Shown piece by piece: positions 1-7,394 of a stretch of DNA of 21,234 nt. Within the stretch, counting starts at the first letter, position 1. Every line of letters starts with the position of its first letter. The translations under genes and the position numbers were made by a program. The notes under the pieces are model-generated. The model ran no database searches and was not told the origin of the DNA. It saw only the letters and a program-made list of their open reading frames with translations. The DNA is from Acidithiobacillus montserratensis (GTDB lineage Bacteria > Pseudomonadota > Gammaproteobacteria > Acidithiobacillales > Acidithiobacillaceae), in the NCBI RefSeq assembly GCF_018853465.1, contig NZ_JABBOU010000090.1, positions 1 through 21,234 on the forward strand, given 5' to 3'.

Positions 1-2
1 GG

Positions 3-1025
3 TCGGCGCTGGCCTGGTCGGCGGTGCTGGCTGTGGTATTTTGGCCTTTCGTGCTGCGTATTCCGGGGCGCTGGCGTCCCTTAGGCGCCTTGTTTTTTGC
101 ATTGACTGCCGCCAGTCTGATTCTGCTACCCCTTGCTTTTGTGATTGTGGAGTTGCTGCGCGGTCTGCGTCTTCTCGGGCCCTGGGTCTCTCAAGAAGAA
201 TTGTCGCATTGGGCATTACCCCATTGGCTGAGCACCCATTTGCCGCAGGTGCTACTGGATCCGCTGCGCCACTTGTGGCAGGTGGCGACGCAATGGCTGG
301 GTGCTTTTTTGCCGGGAATTACTGCAAAAAGTACACTCTTGCCAGCGCATTTTCAGGGATTCCAGGTGCTGGCGGGGTCTGACGCCCTGTTGGCCCACGG
401 TCAAATGGTCCTCAATGTGCTGGGCGGTGCTGAAGATACGGCACTCAATGCCAGCTTGGCGCTACTGCTCCTGTTTTTCTTCTTGCTGCATGGTGAAACG
501 CTGGCGCGGGGTCTGGCAGAACGAATCACTGGTCTGGCGGGCGCGGACGTCTGGATAGTGATCGCGCGGGGATTGGACATTTTACGCGGTACCTTCTGGA
601 GTGTGGTGATTACCGGACTTTTTGAAGCCCTGCTGTTTTGGGCTTTATACGCGGCTTGTGGCATCCCCCATGCGCTGATCTGGGGAACCGTATCCGGGGT
701 ATTTTCCGTGATTCCCTTTGGGGCGTCTGCTGTTTTTACCGGAGTAACCTTGTGGACCTGGTTGGCGGCTGGCGAACCCTTACTGGCTCTGGTGATTTTC
801 ATTGTCGGTAATATCATCACCACGCTGGCCGACAATCTGCTGAAACCGCTACTGATCGGTGGCCGTTCCCGGATGCCTTTCATGCTGATTTTTATGGGTC
901 TGCTGGGAGGCCTATCGGTATTGGGCATACTGGGTATTTTTGTCGGACCGATGCTGATGGGCATGTTGATGGCCTGGTGGCAGGGATGGAAACCAAGAGA
1001 TATAGATAAGGAGTGTCTACGCTGA
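3..1025 (+). CDS. AI-2E/PerM-family (UPF0118) permease, 5' truncated
   Basis: Polytopic inner-membrane protein of the AI-2E transporter superfamily (PF01594-like). The reading frame is open from base 3 with no stop, so the real start lies before the window; a GTG at 24 is only the first possible start codon inside it. Visible are a hydrophobic N-terminal hairpin, a long soluble stretch (about residues 50-130 counted from the GTG), and a C-terminal half with several membrane segments. That half contains the family-typical run with GVFSVIPFGA, then ADNLLKPLLIGG, and a final glycine-rich segment with GLSVLGILGIFVGP. Family members export autoinducer-2 or act as Na+/H+ antiporters, and many have no known substrate, so the substrate here cannot be named. 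The stop is one base before the start of the downstream DHA2 transporter, which suggests co-transcription. Confidence 0.85.
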   Translation, partial: SALAWSAVLAVVFWPFVLRIPGRWRPLGALFFALTAASLILLPLAFVIVELLRGLRLLGPWVSQEELSHWALPHWLSTHLPQVLLDPLRHLWQVATQWLGAFLPGITAKSTLLPAHFQGFQVLAGSDALLAHGQMVLNVLGGAEDTALNASLALLLLFFFLLHGETLARGLAERITGLAGADVWIVIARGLDILRGTFWSVVITGLFEALLFWALYAACGIPHALIWGTVSGVFSVIPFGASAVFTGVTLWTWLAAGEPLLALVIFIVGNIITTLADNLLKPLLIGGRSRMPFMLIFMGLLGGLSVLGILGIFVGPMLMGMLMAWWQGWKPRDIDKECLR

Positions 1026-1026
1026 C

Positions 1027-2490
1027 ATGTCTGCTCAAAATCCGGTAGTACCTCAGGACGAAAGGGACTTTCGTCTGGATTGGTCGGCGCGCCTGATGTT
1101 CGTAGCCATTTTGTCTTCCATTTTTCTCGCGGCTATGGACCAGACCGTGGTTTCAACGGCACTGCCGACCATCGCCCGGGACTTGCATGGGCTGGCCAAG
1201 CTGCCCTGGATTGTGACGGCTTATTTGCTGACATCCACCGTCTGTTTGCCGGTCTATGGCAAACTCGGTGATCTTTTAGGCCGCAAATATCTGCTGCAAT
1301 CGGCGGTATTGCTGTTTCTGGCAGGCTCGGCACTGTCCGGGATCGCGCAAAATATTGATGAATTGATCCTGTTTCGGGCATTGCAAGGTATTGGCGGAGG
1401 TGGCCTGCTGGTTACGGCCATCGCCTCGATTTCGGATTTTATTCCGGTAACCCAAAGAGGACGCTATCAAGGACTGGTGGGCGCGGCTTTCGGGCTTGCC
1501 ACACTCATCGGCCCCTTTCTGGGTGGCTTCATGGTTGAAACCCTGAGTTGGCGGTGGATTTTCTACATCAACGTGCCTATCGGCGTGTTTGCTCTGCTGG
1601 TCATTGGCGCGGCCTTTCCCAAGCCGTTGCGCACGGCTGAATGGATCATGGACGTGTGGGGTACGGTGTTGCTGATTACCGGATTGAGCGCGATGGTCCT
1701 GTTTGCCAGCGTAGCCGGCCCGGTACTGGCCTGGAATGCTCCAGTATTATGGTTGCTGTTGGCCCTGGGATTGGGCAGCTTTGCAGGTTTTTTCCTTTTT
1801 GAGAGGCATCATCCGCAACCCCTGTTACCACTGGCTTTTTTCCGATTCCGGACCTTTACCCTGAGTGTTACCCTGTCTTTTTTTGTGGGCGTGGCCATGT
1901 TGGGTTCCATCAGCTTTCTGCCCATTTACCTTCAGGATGTGCGCCATTATTCACCAACTATGTCCGGTCTGGAATTGTTGTACCTGCTCATCGGCATGTT
2001 GGCGATGTCCATTCTGGCAGGGCGCCGGATCAGCTACAAACAGCGCTATCGGGAATTTCCGATTCTCGGCGCCTTGTTGATTACTCTTGCCCTGGCCTGG
2101 CTGTCCCGGCTGGGTGAACAGACGCCCATGTGGCACATTGACGGAGCTTTGGTTCTGCTCGGCCTGGGGCTGGGAATGACCATGCAGGTGCTGGTGCTTT
2201 CCGCTCAATTAGCAATTCCACATCGCCACCTGGGGGTGGCCACGTCCACCGTCACTTTGTTTCGCTCCATGGGCGGTACTCTGGGGGTGGCCGCTTTTGG
2301 TGCGGTTTTCTCCGGGTTGATGGCGGGAGTGGCATCTTCCGCAGAACACGCGGTCATGATTGTCCAGACTTTGCGTACGGACTTTTTGATTGCTGCGAGC
2401 TTCAGTCTGGCGGCTTTTGTGGGTGCCTGGTTTCTGGAAGATATGCCGGGCCTGCTGAAAAAACGTCAGGATAACGATGCCTTGCAGTGA
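1027..2490 (+). CDS. DHA2-family MFS drug:proton antiporter (EmrB/QacA type)
   Basis: Predicted 14-span inner-membrane efflux pump of 487 residues. Seen in the sequence: the DHA2 motif D1 in span 1 (AAMDQTVVSTALPTIA, about residues 35-50), motif A after span 2 (GKLGDLLGRK, about 78-87), an arginine-containing LFRALQGIGGG motif, and the antiporter motif C (LIGPFLGGF, about 160-168). Length is normal for the 14-TMS group. An AAGGAG sequence lies about 13 bases before the ATG, and the gene starts one base after the upstream permease stop, so the two probably form one transcription unit. Family members extrude drugs, dyes or organic compounds against protons; the substrate is not predictable. It converges on bamD with only 11 bases between the two stops and no visible terminator. 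Confidence 0.92.
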   Translation: MSAQNPVVPQDERDFRLDWSARLMFVAILSSIFLAAMDQTVVSTALPTIARDLHGLAKLPWIVTAYLLTSTVCLPVYGKLGDLLGRKYLLQSAVLLFLAGSALSGIAQNIDELILFRALQGIGGGGLLVTAIASISDFIPVTQRGRYQGLVGAAFGLATLIGPFLGGFMVETLSWRWIFYINVPIGVFALLVIGAAFPKPLRTAEWIMDVWGTVLLITGLSAMVLFASVAGPVLAWNAPVLWLLLALGLGSFAGFFLFERHHPQPLLPLAFFRFRTFTLSVTLSFFVGVAMLGSISFLPIYLQDVRHYSPTMSGLELLYLLIGMLAMSILAGRRISYKQRYREFPILGALLITLALAWLSRLGEQTPMWHIDGALVLLGLGLGMTMQVLVLSAQLAIPHRHLGVATSTVTLFRSMGGTLGVAAFGAVFSGLMAGVASSAEHAVMIVQTLRTDFLIAASFSLAAFVGAWFLEDMPGLLKKRQDNDALQ

Positions 2491-2501
2491 GATCCAATCA
2501 A

Positions 2502-3317
2502 CTAACCGTTTGCGCTGGTGCTGGCTTTGGGCGCATTTTCCCAGAATGCACGTAGTTTGCGGGTAAAACGTCCCTGAGGATAGTTGGCGTGCAGAATGAT
2601 AGCGGTAGTCCGCGCCAGTTGGTCGAGGTTCAGGTGCGCGTAGGATTTGCTCAGATAGTAGAGTGCTTCTTCCCGTGCGGGGCTGAGTTGATAATCGGTG
2701 ATGACCCGGCTGCAGCGATTGACGGAAGCCACATAGGCATCGCGAATGTAATAAAATTTGCAGATGTTGAGATTGCGCTGGCCGAGAATGTCGATGATTT
2801 TGGCAATATGTAGCCGGGCACTGACTGCGTAAGGTGTTTTGGGGAAGGTTTTGGCCAGGTAGGTAAAGGTACGCAAGGCTTCATAGTCGGGGGTAGGCGT
2901 ATATTCCGGCCCTTCAATGCCCTCATATTCGGCAAGGCCCTTCAAGTAGTAGGCATAGACCACATGGGGGTTGGCGGGATGGGCTTTGATGAAGGCCGAG
3001 GCAGCAGCTGCTGCAGCTTTGGCATCGCCCGATCGGTAATAGGCGTAGGCCGTATCCAGTTGGGATTGCTCCGCATAGGGACCATAGGGATATTCGGTTT
3101 GCAGGTTTTCAAATTGGCGGATGGCCCGATCGTAATCGCCACGGCGCAGGGCTTCCTGCCCGGGTCGGAACATCTGCGCCACTGGTGCCACATGAATGGC
3201 TTCCCCTTTTTTGTCGGGGCTGCTGGCGCAACCGGACAGAGTGAGGGTAATGATGGTAGAAACCAGTAACCAAAAAGGCAGGGTGTTTTTGTAGGGACGG
3301 GTGGTCAGCGGCAGCAT
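2502..3317 (-). CDS. bamD: Outer-membrane assembly lipoprotein BamD
   Basis: Essential lipoprotein of the BAM complex, which inserts beta-barrel proteins into the outer membrane. From the ATG chosen here (position 3317) the N-terminus is an unusually long signal peptide ending in lipobox LSGC, with the lipidated cysteine near residue 30. The mature part is made of TPR-like helical repeats, with the family pattern QEALRRGDYDRAIRQFE, then YPYGPYAEQSQLDTAYAYY, a proline-rich insertion (PEYTPTPDYE) and the conserved YYIRDAYVASVNR helix. About 271 residues is slightly longer than E. coli BamD. An in-frame GTG at 3329 would add four residues; neither start has a clear Shine-Dalgarno sequence, so the choice is open. 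The gene may have its own promoter or be read from the upstream 105-residue gene. Confidence 0.93.
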   Translation of the reverse strand: MLPLTTRPYKNTLPFWLLVSTIITLTLSGCASSPDKKGEAIHVAPVAQMFRPGQEALRRGDYDRAIRQFENLQTEYPYGPYAEQSQLDTAYAYYRSGDAKAAAAAASAFIKAHPANPHVVYAYYLKGLAEYEGIEGPEYTPTPDYEALRTFTYLAKTFPKTPYAVSARLHIAKIIDILGQRNLNICKFYYIRDAYVASVNRCSRVITDYQLSPAREEALYYLSKSYAHLNLDQLARTTAIILHANYPQGRFTRKLRAFWENAPKASTSANG

Positions 3318-3377
3318 CTTCAGATTCACTATGATTTGAACGTTGTTCTGTAAGACGCAAGCTTGCGGAGAGAAGTT

Positions 3378-3397
3378 CCCCAGGTCGGAACCTGGGG
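3378..3397. repeat. 8-bp perfect stem-loop between bamD and the 105-residue gene
   Basis: The arms CCCCAGGT and ACCTGGGG are exact complements around a four-base loop (CGGA). No uridine run follows on either strand, so it is not a canonical intrinsic terminator. On the minus strand it would lie in the transcript between the 105-residue gene and bamD, where it could slow readthrough or mark a processing site. A 12-bp palindrome (CGCAAGCTTGCG, 3356-3367) lies just downstream on that strand. Confidence 0.5.
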
Positions 3398-3434
3398 GAG
3401 AGTGTAAAAAATTCGTCCGTATATTTTTGAAAGA

Positions 3435-3752
3435 TCAGATCGTCTGTTCGGTAGTCGCTACAGGAATCATGGATTCCGCTGCGCTGATGACGCCACGCTC
3501 GGTTTCCAGGACGTCGCCTTTGGCTCTTTCCCGTTCTACCAGGCTGATCAGGCGCGCCACCTGAGCAGGCTTGACCGCCAGATATTCGGCCACGGCTTTC
3601 ATGTCTTCTTTTAACTGTGTCTGAATGGAATTGATACCTTCCCGGCGATTGATAATATCTTCGATGGCCTCACGGGCCTTATGATCCAGTTCCAAGGTCT
3701 GCCTCTGCAAAAGATGAGTAATGGTTTGTTGCTGTTCGGCATCTTCATGCAT
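3435..3752 (-). CDS. Small all-helical protein of unknown function (105 residues)
   Basis: I do not recognise this gene with certainty. The product is strongly charged, without signal peptide or membrane segment, and predicted almost entirely helical. A central block (about residues 40-95) has an amphipathic helix with LKEDMKAVAEYL, a short turn (AVKPAQV), then ARLISLVERERAKGDVLETE. This helix-turn-helix-like layout is loosely reminiscent of the T4 DsbA-type small double-stranded DNA-binding proteins, but that is recollection of a pattern and not an alignment. It starts 29 bases after the stop of the 69-residue membrane protein, in the same direction, and may share its LexA-controlled promoter. 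No good Shine-Dalgarno sequence precedes the ATG, which lies in the loop of a 10-bp inverted repeat. Confidence 0.6.
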   Translation of the reverse strand: MHEDAEQQQTITHLLQRQTLELDHKAREAIEDIINRREGINSIQTQLKEDMKAVAEYLAVKPAQVARLISLVERERAKGDVLETERGVISAAESMIPVATTEQTI

Positions 3753-3763
3753 CGAAGATGCCG
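3737..3763. repeat. Inverted repeat enclosing the start codon of the 105-residue gene
   Basis: The arms CGGCATCTTC (3737-3746) and GAAGATGCCG (3754-3763) are perfect 10-bp complements around the loop ATGCATC. On the minus strand the ATG of the downstream gene (3750-3752) falls inside the loop. In RNA this would be a stable hairpin presenting or hiding the initiation codon; in DNA it could be an operator. One arm is also coding sequence. Confidence 0.6.
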
Positions 3764-3781
3764 GAGCAGTTTAACATGATA

Positions 3782-3991
3782 TCAAGTTTGCGGACTTTGA
3801 TCTGATGACAGCGCAGTATAGGAGGCTCTTGCTGATAAATCATGCGACTGTTGCAAAGCAATGGATGTCATGGCGTTGTCTGGCCCGGGTTGATAATGCC
3901 GGTCCTGATGGCCGAGCCAGATGCCAATGAAAGCGCCAAACACGATGATTCCCAGGGTTTTGGTCCAGATCTGCAGATGATAGGTGTGCAT
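3782..3991 (-). CDS. Small single-span membrane protein behind a LexA box (69 residues)
   Basis: No family recognised. The product has a short polar N-terminus (MHTYHLQIWTK), one hydrophobic segment at about residues 12-27 (TLGIIVFGAFIGIWLG), and a roughly 40-residue polar tail rich in His, Ser, Gln and Pro. A strong Shine-Dalgarno sequence, AAGGAG at 3999-4004, is seven bases from this ATG. Another ATG five bases nearer the Shine-Dalgarno opens a different, shorter frame. A near-consensus LexA operator lies immediately upstream of the Shine-Dalgarno, so the gene is probably induced by DNA damage. Small LexA-controlled membrane proteins in other bacteria (SidA of Caulobacter, YneA of Bacillus) halt cell division. 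That parallel rests on size, topology and regulation only; no sequence similarity is claimed. Confidence 0.6.
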   Translation of the reverse strand: MHTYHLQIWTKTLGIIVFGAFIGIWLGHQDRHYQPGPDNAMTSIALQQSHDLSARASYTALSSDQSPQT

Positions 3992-4009
3992 GCCATGTCT
4001 CCTTACGGT

Positions 4010-4029
4010 TACTGTATAAATGTACAGTA
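4010..4029 (-). promoter_or_regulatory. LexA (SOS) box upstream of the small membrane protein
   Basis: The sequence TACTGTATAAATGTACAGTA matches the E. coli LexA consensus (TACTGTATATATATACAGTA) at 18 of 20 positions and keeps the CTGT-N8-ACAG core exactly. It sits in a perfect 10-bp-arm inverted repeat (4007-4016 and 4023-4032). On the minus strand the box ends six bases before the Shine-Dalgarno of the 69-residue gene. It contains TATACA as a possible -10 element, so LexA binding would block the promoter; the -35 region is weak. The only gene it can serve at this distance is the small minus-strand gene, because tag ends 50 bases upstream. Confidence 0.82.
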
Positions 4030-4078
4030 ACCCCGGAAAAAGGAAAAAGCAAGCTTTCTACCCCGTGCAGTTATGCAC

Positions 4079-4633
4079 TCAAAGGCATTTGAAACAGTTG
4101 ATGCAGTGATCGTTGATCATGCCAATGGCCTGCATGTAGGCATACATGATGGTTGGTCCGACGAAGCGCATGCCACGTTTTTTCAGATCATGAGACAGGG
4201 CGACCGAAATGGCGCTCTGGGTGGGTATGTCGTGGATGTTGCGGGGGCGATTGACCACAGGCTGACCATCGACGAACTGCCAGATATATTGATCAAAAGA
4301 TGAGAATTCTTGTTGAATATTCAAAAAAACCAAGGCGTTGTTGCGCGTAGAGTAAATTTTCTGACGATTGCGGATAATTGCCGGGTTGCTCAGCAGAGTT
4401 TCCAGTGCTTCGTCAGTCATCTGCGCCACTGCCGCTGGATCAAAGTCATGAAAGGCCAGGCGGTAAGCTGCCCGTTTTTTCAGGATGGTATACCAGTTCA
4501 GTCCGGCCTGTGCGCCTTCCAATAGGAGCATCTCGAAAAGGTGCCGGTCGTCATGGGCGGGAACCCCCCATTCCTGGTCGTGGTAAAGCACATAATCGGC
4601 CTTGTCGAGGGGTACCCAGGCGCAGCGTTGCAT
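4079..4633 (-). CDS. tag: DNA-3-methyladenine glycosylase I
   Basis: Cytoplasmic base-excision repair enzyme that removes 3-methyladenine from alkylated DNA. The 184-residue product aligns along its length with E. coli Tag (187 residues). The start MQRCAW corresponds to MERCGW, and YHDQEWGVP and LEGAQAGLNW are conserved. The four zinc ligands are present as Cys4, His18, His176 and Cys180, and the catalytic-pocket glutamate is Glu39. I chose the ATG at 4633; an in-frame TTG at 4639 would add two residues that the family lacks. An AAGGG Shine-Dalgarno lies eight bases upstream and forms part of the right arm of an inverted repeat. The gene follows doxD in the same direction after 64 bases, so it may receive readthrough from the sulfur operon. 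The LexA box lies downstream of it and is unlikely to control it. Confidence 0.95.
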   Translation of the reverse strand: MQRCAWVPLDKADYVLYHDQEWGVPAHDDRHLFEMLLLEGAQAGLNWYTILKKRAAYRLAFHDFDPAAVAQMTDEALETLLSNPAIIRNRQKIYSTRNNALVFLNIQQEFSSFDQYIWQFVDGQPVVNRPRNIHDIPTQSAISVALSHDLKKRGMRFVGPTIMYAYMQAIGMINDHCINCFKCL

Positions 4634-4641
4634 ACACAAAG

Positions 4642-4682
4642 CCCTTCGGCGAAAGAAGAAGCTATCCTCTCCCGCCGAAGGG
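4642..4682. repeat. 10-bp inverted repeat between doxD and tag, overlapping the tag ribosome-binding site
   Basis: The arms CCCTTCGGCG (4642-4651) and CGCCGAAGGG (4673-4682) are perfectly complementary around a 21-base purine/pyrimidine-biased loop. On the minus strand the second arm ends in the GAAGGG that serves as the tag Shine-Dalgarno. The U-rich stretch after it (CTTTGTGT) is too weak for a confident intrinsic terminator. It could attenuate readthrough from tetH-doxD or sequester the tag ribosome-binding site. Confidence 0.55.
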
Positions 4683-4697
4683 TTGCCGTCAAACGCC

Positions 4698-5786
4698 TCA
4701 GTGCGCGGCGATCTGGGCAGTCACCTCTGCCTTTTGTCCATTAATGTTCAATACTTGCAACTGATAAGGACCGGAACTGGTATTGATGAAGCCGGAACTG
4801 CTGACCGGTAGATGCAGCATGGCTTCGGCACCCAGGCCAGCTTTCAGGCCGAGAATTTTATCGGGCGAGAACTGCTGGTAGGCAAAGTCATTGTGAATGT
4901 CCTTGGGATTGAGTCGGGAAAGCTGTTTGCCATCCCAGGATTCCACGACCTTGCCATTATAATCCAGCAGGCGGATGGCAATGATGTGAGCCGGAACGGA
5001 TCCGGTTCCCGCATCAATGTACATGTGTACATCCACCCGACCATCGGGGAGCACCTTCACATCCGTCATTTTTACATGATGGGCTTTTACCCCGGTAGGA
5101 TCGCCGTGGAAGGGGGTGATCACCGAGCCACGATAATAGGAATAGGTGGCCACAATGAAAATAACCGCAATCCAGAACAGGGTCAGGGCCAGTTTTTTGA
5201 AGGCGCCATCGGACAAGGGCAGGGGCAGGCTGCCGCCCAGCCAGCGGAACCAGCCCTTTTGTTCCAGCGCCGAGTTGCGTTTCATCATCCAGTTGTCGAT
5301 GGAATAGGCGCCACCACCGACCAGCAACAACGTAATCCCCATCCCGAAGTTGGACGCGGCCATGGTCCACTCATCAATACAGGTGGCTCCCTGCCAGCCG
5401 AAGAGCAGCATCAGGGTAAATGACAAGCCGAGGGTCAAAAAGGCCGCCAGACGGGTCAGGAATCCAGACAACAGCATCAGTCCGGAGATGAGTTCCACGG
5501 CGCTGAAAATAATGACACCCGCATAGAGTAGGACAAAGTGGTGAAGTAAAAAAGCGACCAGATGATTCAAGCCGAGAATAGCCCCCGGCATGGCGGTCTG
5601 AAACTTGTAAGCCATCCAGTGGCCTGCAGGATTGATTTTTTGGGGGCCGTAAATAAAACGACGGGAACCGCCACCCCAGTAAATCCAGCCTTGCACAAAG
5701 CGCACGGCGAGCATGCCGATGGCCAGTATTCTCCAGGAATGCCGGATGGCAGGATCGCTAGCAGCAGATTTCATGGTTGTTGCCAT
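4698..5786 (-). CDS. doxD: Thiosulfate:quinone oxidoreductase, fused DoxD-DoxA type
   Basis: Membrane enzyme that oxidises thiosulfate to tetrathionate and reduces quinone. The 362 residues hold an N-terminal DoxD/DoxX-like membrane domain with hydrophobic segments at about 18-36, 70-92, 93-110, 112-130, 147-162 and 200-217. A C-terminal soluble domain (about 222-362) corresponds to the separate DoxA subunit of Acidianus. This fusion is the usual Acidithiobacillus arrangement. The start is firm: AAAGGAG lies six bases before the ATG and overlaps the TAA of tetH, leaving 11 bases between the genes, so translation is probably coupled. Together with TetH it would cycle thiosulfate through tetrathionate. 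I saw no truncation. Confidence 0.92.
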   Translation of the reverse strand: MATTMKSAASDPAIRHSWRILAIGMLAVRFVQGWIYWGGGSRRFIYGPQKINPAGHWMAYKFQTAMPGAILGLNHLVAFLLHHFVLLYAGVIIFSAVELISGLMLLSGFLTRLAAFLTLGLSFTLMLLFGWQGATCIDEWTMAASNFGMGITLLLVGGGAYSIDNWMMKRNSALEQKGWFRWLGGSLPLPLSDGAFKKLALTLFWIAVIFIVATYSYYRGSVITPFHGDPTGVKAHHVKMTDVKVLPDGRVDVHMYIDAGTGSVPAHIIAIRLLDYNGKVVESWDGKQLSRLNPKDIHNDFAYQQFSPDKILGLKAGLGAEAMLHLPVSSSGFINTSSGPYQLQVLNINGQKAEVTAQIAAH

Positions 5787-5797
5787 TCAGAACTCCT

Positions 5798-7309
5798 TTA
5801 CGCCTTATTGGCGTTGAATTGCGGATTGACATCTTTGACGGGTACGGCATTGATCCAGTCCCAGGAGTTTCCAAGGTACATGGTCCCGCCGACAATCGTG
5901 GGGTTCACAATGCCAAAGCGGCCGCCTACATGGTATTCATGGACCATCTGGCCGTTACTCGGCTGAATGGCATAAATATCAGGCCCAGTTGAAATATAGA
6001 GCATATTTTCATAATAGGTCGGCGCGCCACGACCTGCGCCTGCCGGTCCGGGATTGGGTACGTGCCAGGTCCACGCGACTTTGCCTGTGTGCAAATTCAG
6101 GGCCTCATAGGTAGAGGTGACGGGAGAACCGACATACACCATTCCATGATGAATCATGGGTACGCCACCCTTGAAAGCCGGGATTTTTGGCCCACGGCCC
6201 ATGTTATCCGTCCACAAGACCTGTCCGGTATTGGCGTTGAAGGCTCGCACCAGAGTTTCCATGGTCGCTTTGCCATCGACCATTTTGGGGTTGGCCACGG
6301 TATCCATGACCACAATCCCGTCATCCACCGCCGGAGAAACATCACCCATGCCGGTATTCACCGCACCAGGAATTTCACCCTTCCAGAGCACCTTGCCGGT
6401 GTTGACGTTCAAGGCGTATAGCCCGGGAATGACTGACATGGAGACATACACATGATTTTTCCAGACGACTGGGCTGGACATGTTGGCGATGCCCCCCACA
6501 TGGGTTTTCCAGATGGCTTTACCATCGGTAGAGTGTATGCGGTAAATATTGCCATCACCGGTGCTGATGAACAGGGAGTGGTCGGCATACGCCGGGGTGG
6601 GCATGGCATCACCCTGGGTTTTGAAGCTCCAGAGCAGTTGTCCGTCCTTGCGATCCAGACAGAAAATGCCGTTGTAACTGATGTCCTTACCGCGTCCTGC
6701 TTGTTTGGGGTGTTTGGCATATTCCATGACGTTGGCAAAATTGAAAGACACGCTGCCCGCCGATAGATAGACCTTGTTGCCAACCACCAATGGATTACCC
6801 ATGAGGGTATTGGCTACCGGACTACTGCGCCAGATCAACTTGCCGGTCCGGGCATTGACCGCATAGGCAAACATATCATCACTTTCAGCATATACGACGC
6901 CCTTGACCACGGAAACACCCAGGGCATTACCATAAAACTGGGTTTGTACCGGCAGGGCTTCCTTGATGCCATCCACCTTTTCTCCATAAGGATGGTTGTC
7001 GTTCAGCGGCCAGGCCCGGGCCTCCGGAAAATTCCAGCGGACCCCATCGCGAATCCAGCTGGGTGCATTGGTCGCTACCGAAAAGCCAGCATTATGCTGA
7101 GGATTACCATAAGCATGGGTCCACTCGGACGGGCCGACCTGATCATTAGCCGGTGCGGCATTTTGTGGCAGGTACAGGGTAGCAAAAGGACTTTGGGGAT
7201 CCAGGGCATTGTGTACAGGGTCCTGGGGCACCTGATTGGTTTGTGCCCAGGCTGCCCCGGACATGAATATACTGACTGCCGATAATATGGCTATTTTGCG
7301 TAATTTCAT
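5798..7309 (-). CDS. tetH: Tetrathionate hydrolase
   Basis: Secreted or periplasmic acid-active enzyme that hydrolyses tetrathionate to thiosulfate, sulfur and sulfate. The N-terminus is a classical Sec signal peptide with a likely cut after AWA (about residue 22). The mature protein consists of PQQ-dehydrogenase-like beta-propeller repeats, seen as recurrent strand motifs ending in G-(K/Q)-(L/V)-x-W (for example TGKLIWR, DGQLLWS, DGKAIWK, TGKVLWK, TGQVLWT, TGKVAWT). The Asp in GMGDVSPAVDDG (near residue 323) is a candidate equivalent of the catalytic aspartate described in A. ferrooxidans TetH, but needs alignment. Two ATGs occur in tandem (7312 and 7309); GAGGAG is two bases from the first and five from the second, so I favour the second. 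It heads the tetH-doxD operon. The RsrRS regulator genes found beside tetH in A. caldus are absent here. Confidence 0.94.
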   Translation of the reverse strand: MKLRKIAILSAVSIFMSGAAWAQTNQVPQDPVHNALDPQSPFATLYLPQNAAPANDQVGPSEWTHAYGNPQHNAGFSVATNAPSWIRDGVRWNFPEARAWPLNDNHPYGEKVDGIKEALPVQTQFYGNALGVSVVKGVVYAESDDMFAYAVNARTGKLIWRSSPVANTLMGNPLVVGNKVYLSAGSVSFNFANVMEYAKHPKQAGRGKDISYNGIFCLDRKDGQLLWSFKTQGDAMPTPAYADHSLFISTGDGNIYRIHSTDGKAIWKTHVGGIANMSSPVVWKNHVYVSMSVIPGLYALNVNTGKVLWKGEIPGAVNTGMGDVSPAVDDGIVVMDTVANPKMVDGKATMETLVRAFNANTGQVLWTDNMGRGPKIPAFKGGVPMIHHGMVYVGSPVTSTYEALNLHTGKVAWTWHVPNPGPAGAGRGAPTYYENMLYISTGPDIYAIQPSNGQMVHEYHVGGRFGIVNPTIVGGTMYLGNSWDWINAVPVKDVNPQFNANKA

Positions 7310-7376
7310 CATTTCTCCTCACGCTTTCAAAGCGGAATATCTACAGGAACATATTTCCTCGGCAGATGTTCTGAAT

Positions 7377-7394
7377 AATTAGAAAATTCTAATT
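7377..7394. repeat. Palindrome in the tetH leader, flanked by direct repeats
   Basis: The arms AATTAGAA and TTCTAATT are separated by two bases. The nine-base sequence TGAATAATT occurs on each side, at 7372-7380 and 7401-7409, 29 bases apart. The block lies between the predicted tetH promoter and the start codon, where a repressor or a leader-RNA element could act. Function is inferred from position only. Confidence 0.45.

Noticed and set aside
401..964. Open frame of 187 codons on the minus strand inside the first permease gene
   Set aside because: Antisense shadow of a recognisable membrane protein; rich in Ser, Pro and Lys with no domain.
3356..3367. 12-bp palindrome CGCAAGCTTGCG upstream of bamD
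   Set aside because: Perfect but short, with no T-run and no neighbouring promoter element; not enough to call a terminator or operator.
4812..5423. Long open frame of 203 codons on the plus strand opposite doxD
   Set aside because: It is wholly antisense to a well-supported doxD, with a glycine/glutamine/histidine-rich composition typical of a reverse-strand shadow and no family resemblance.
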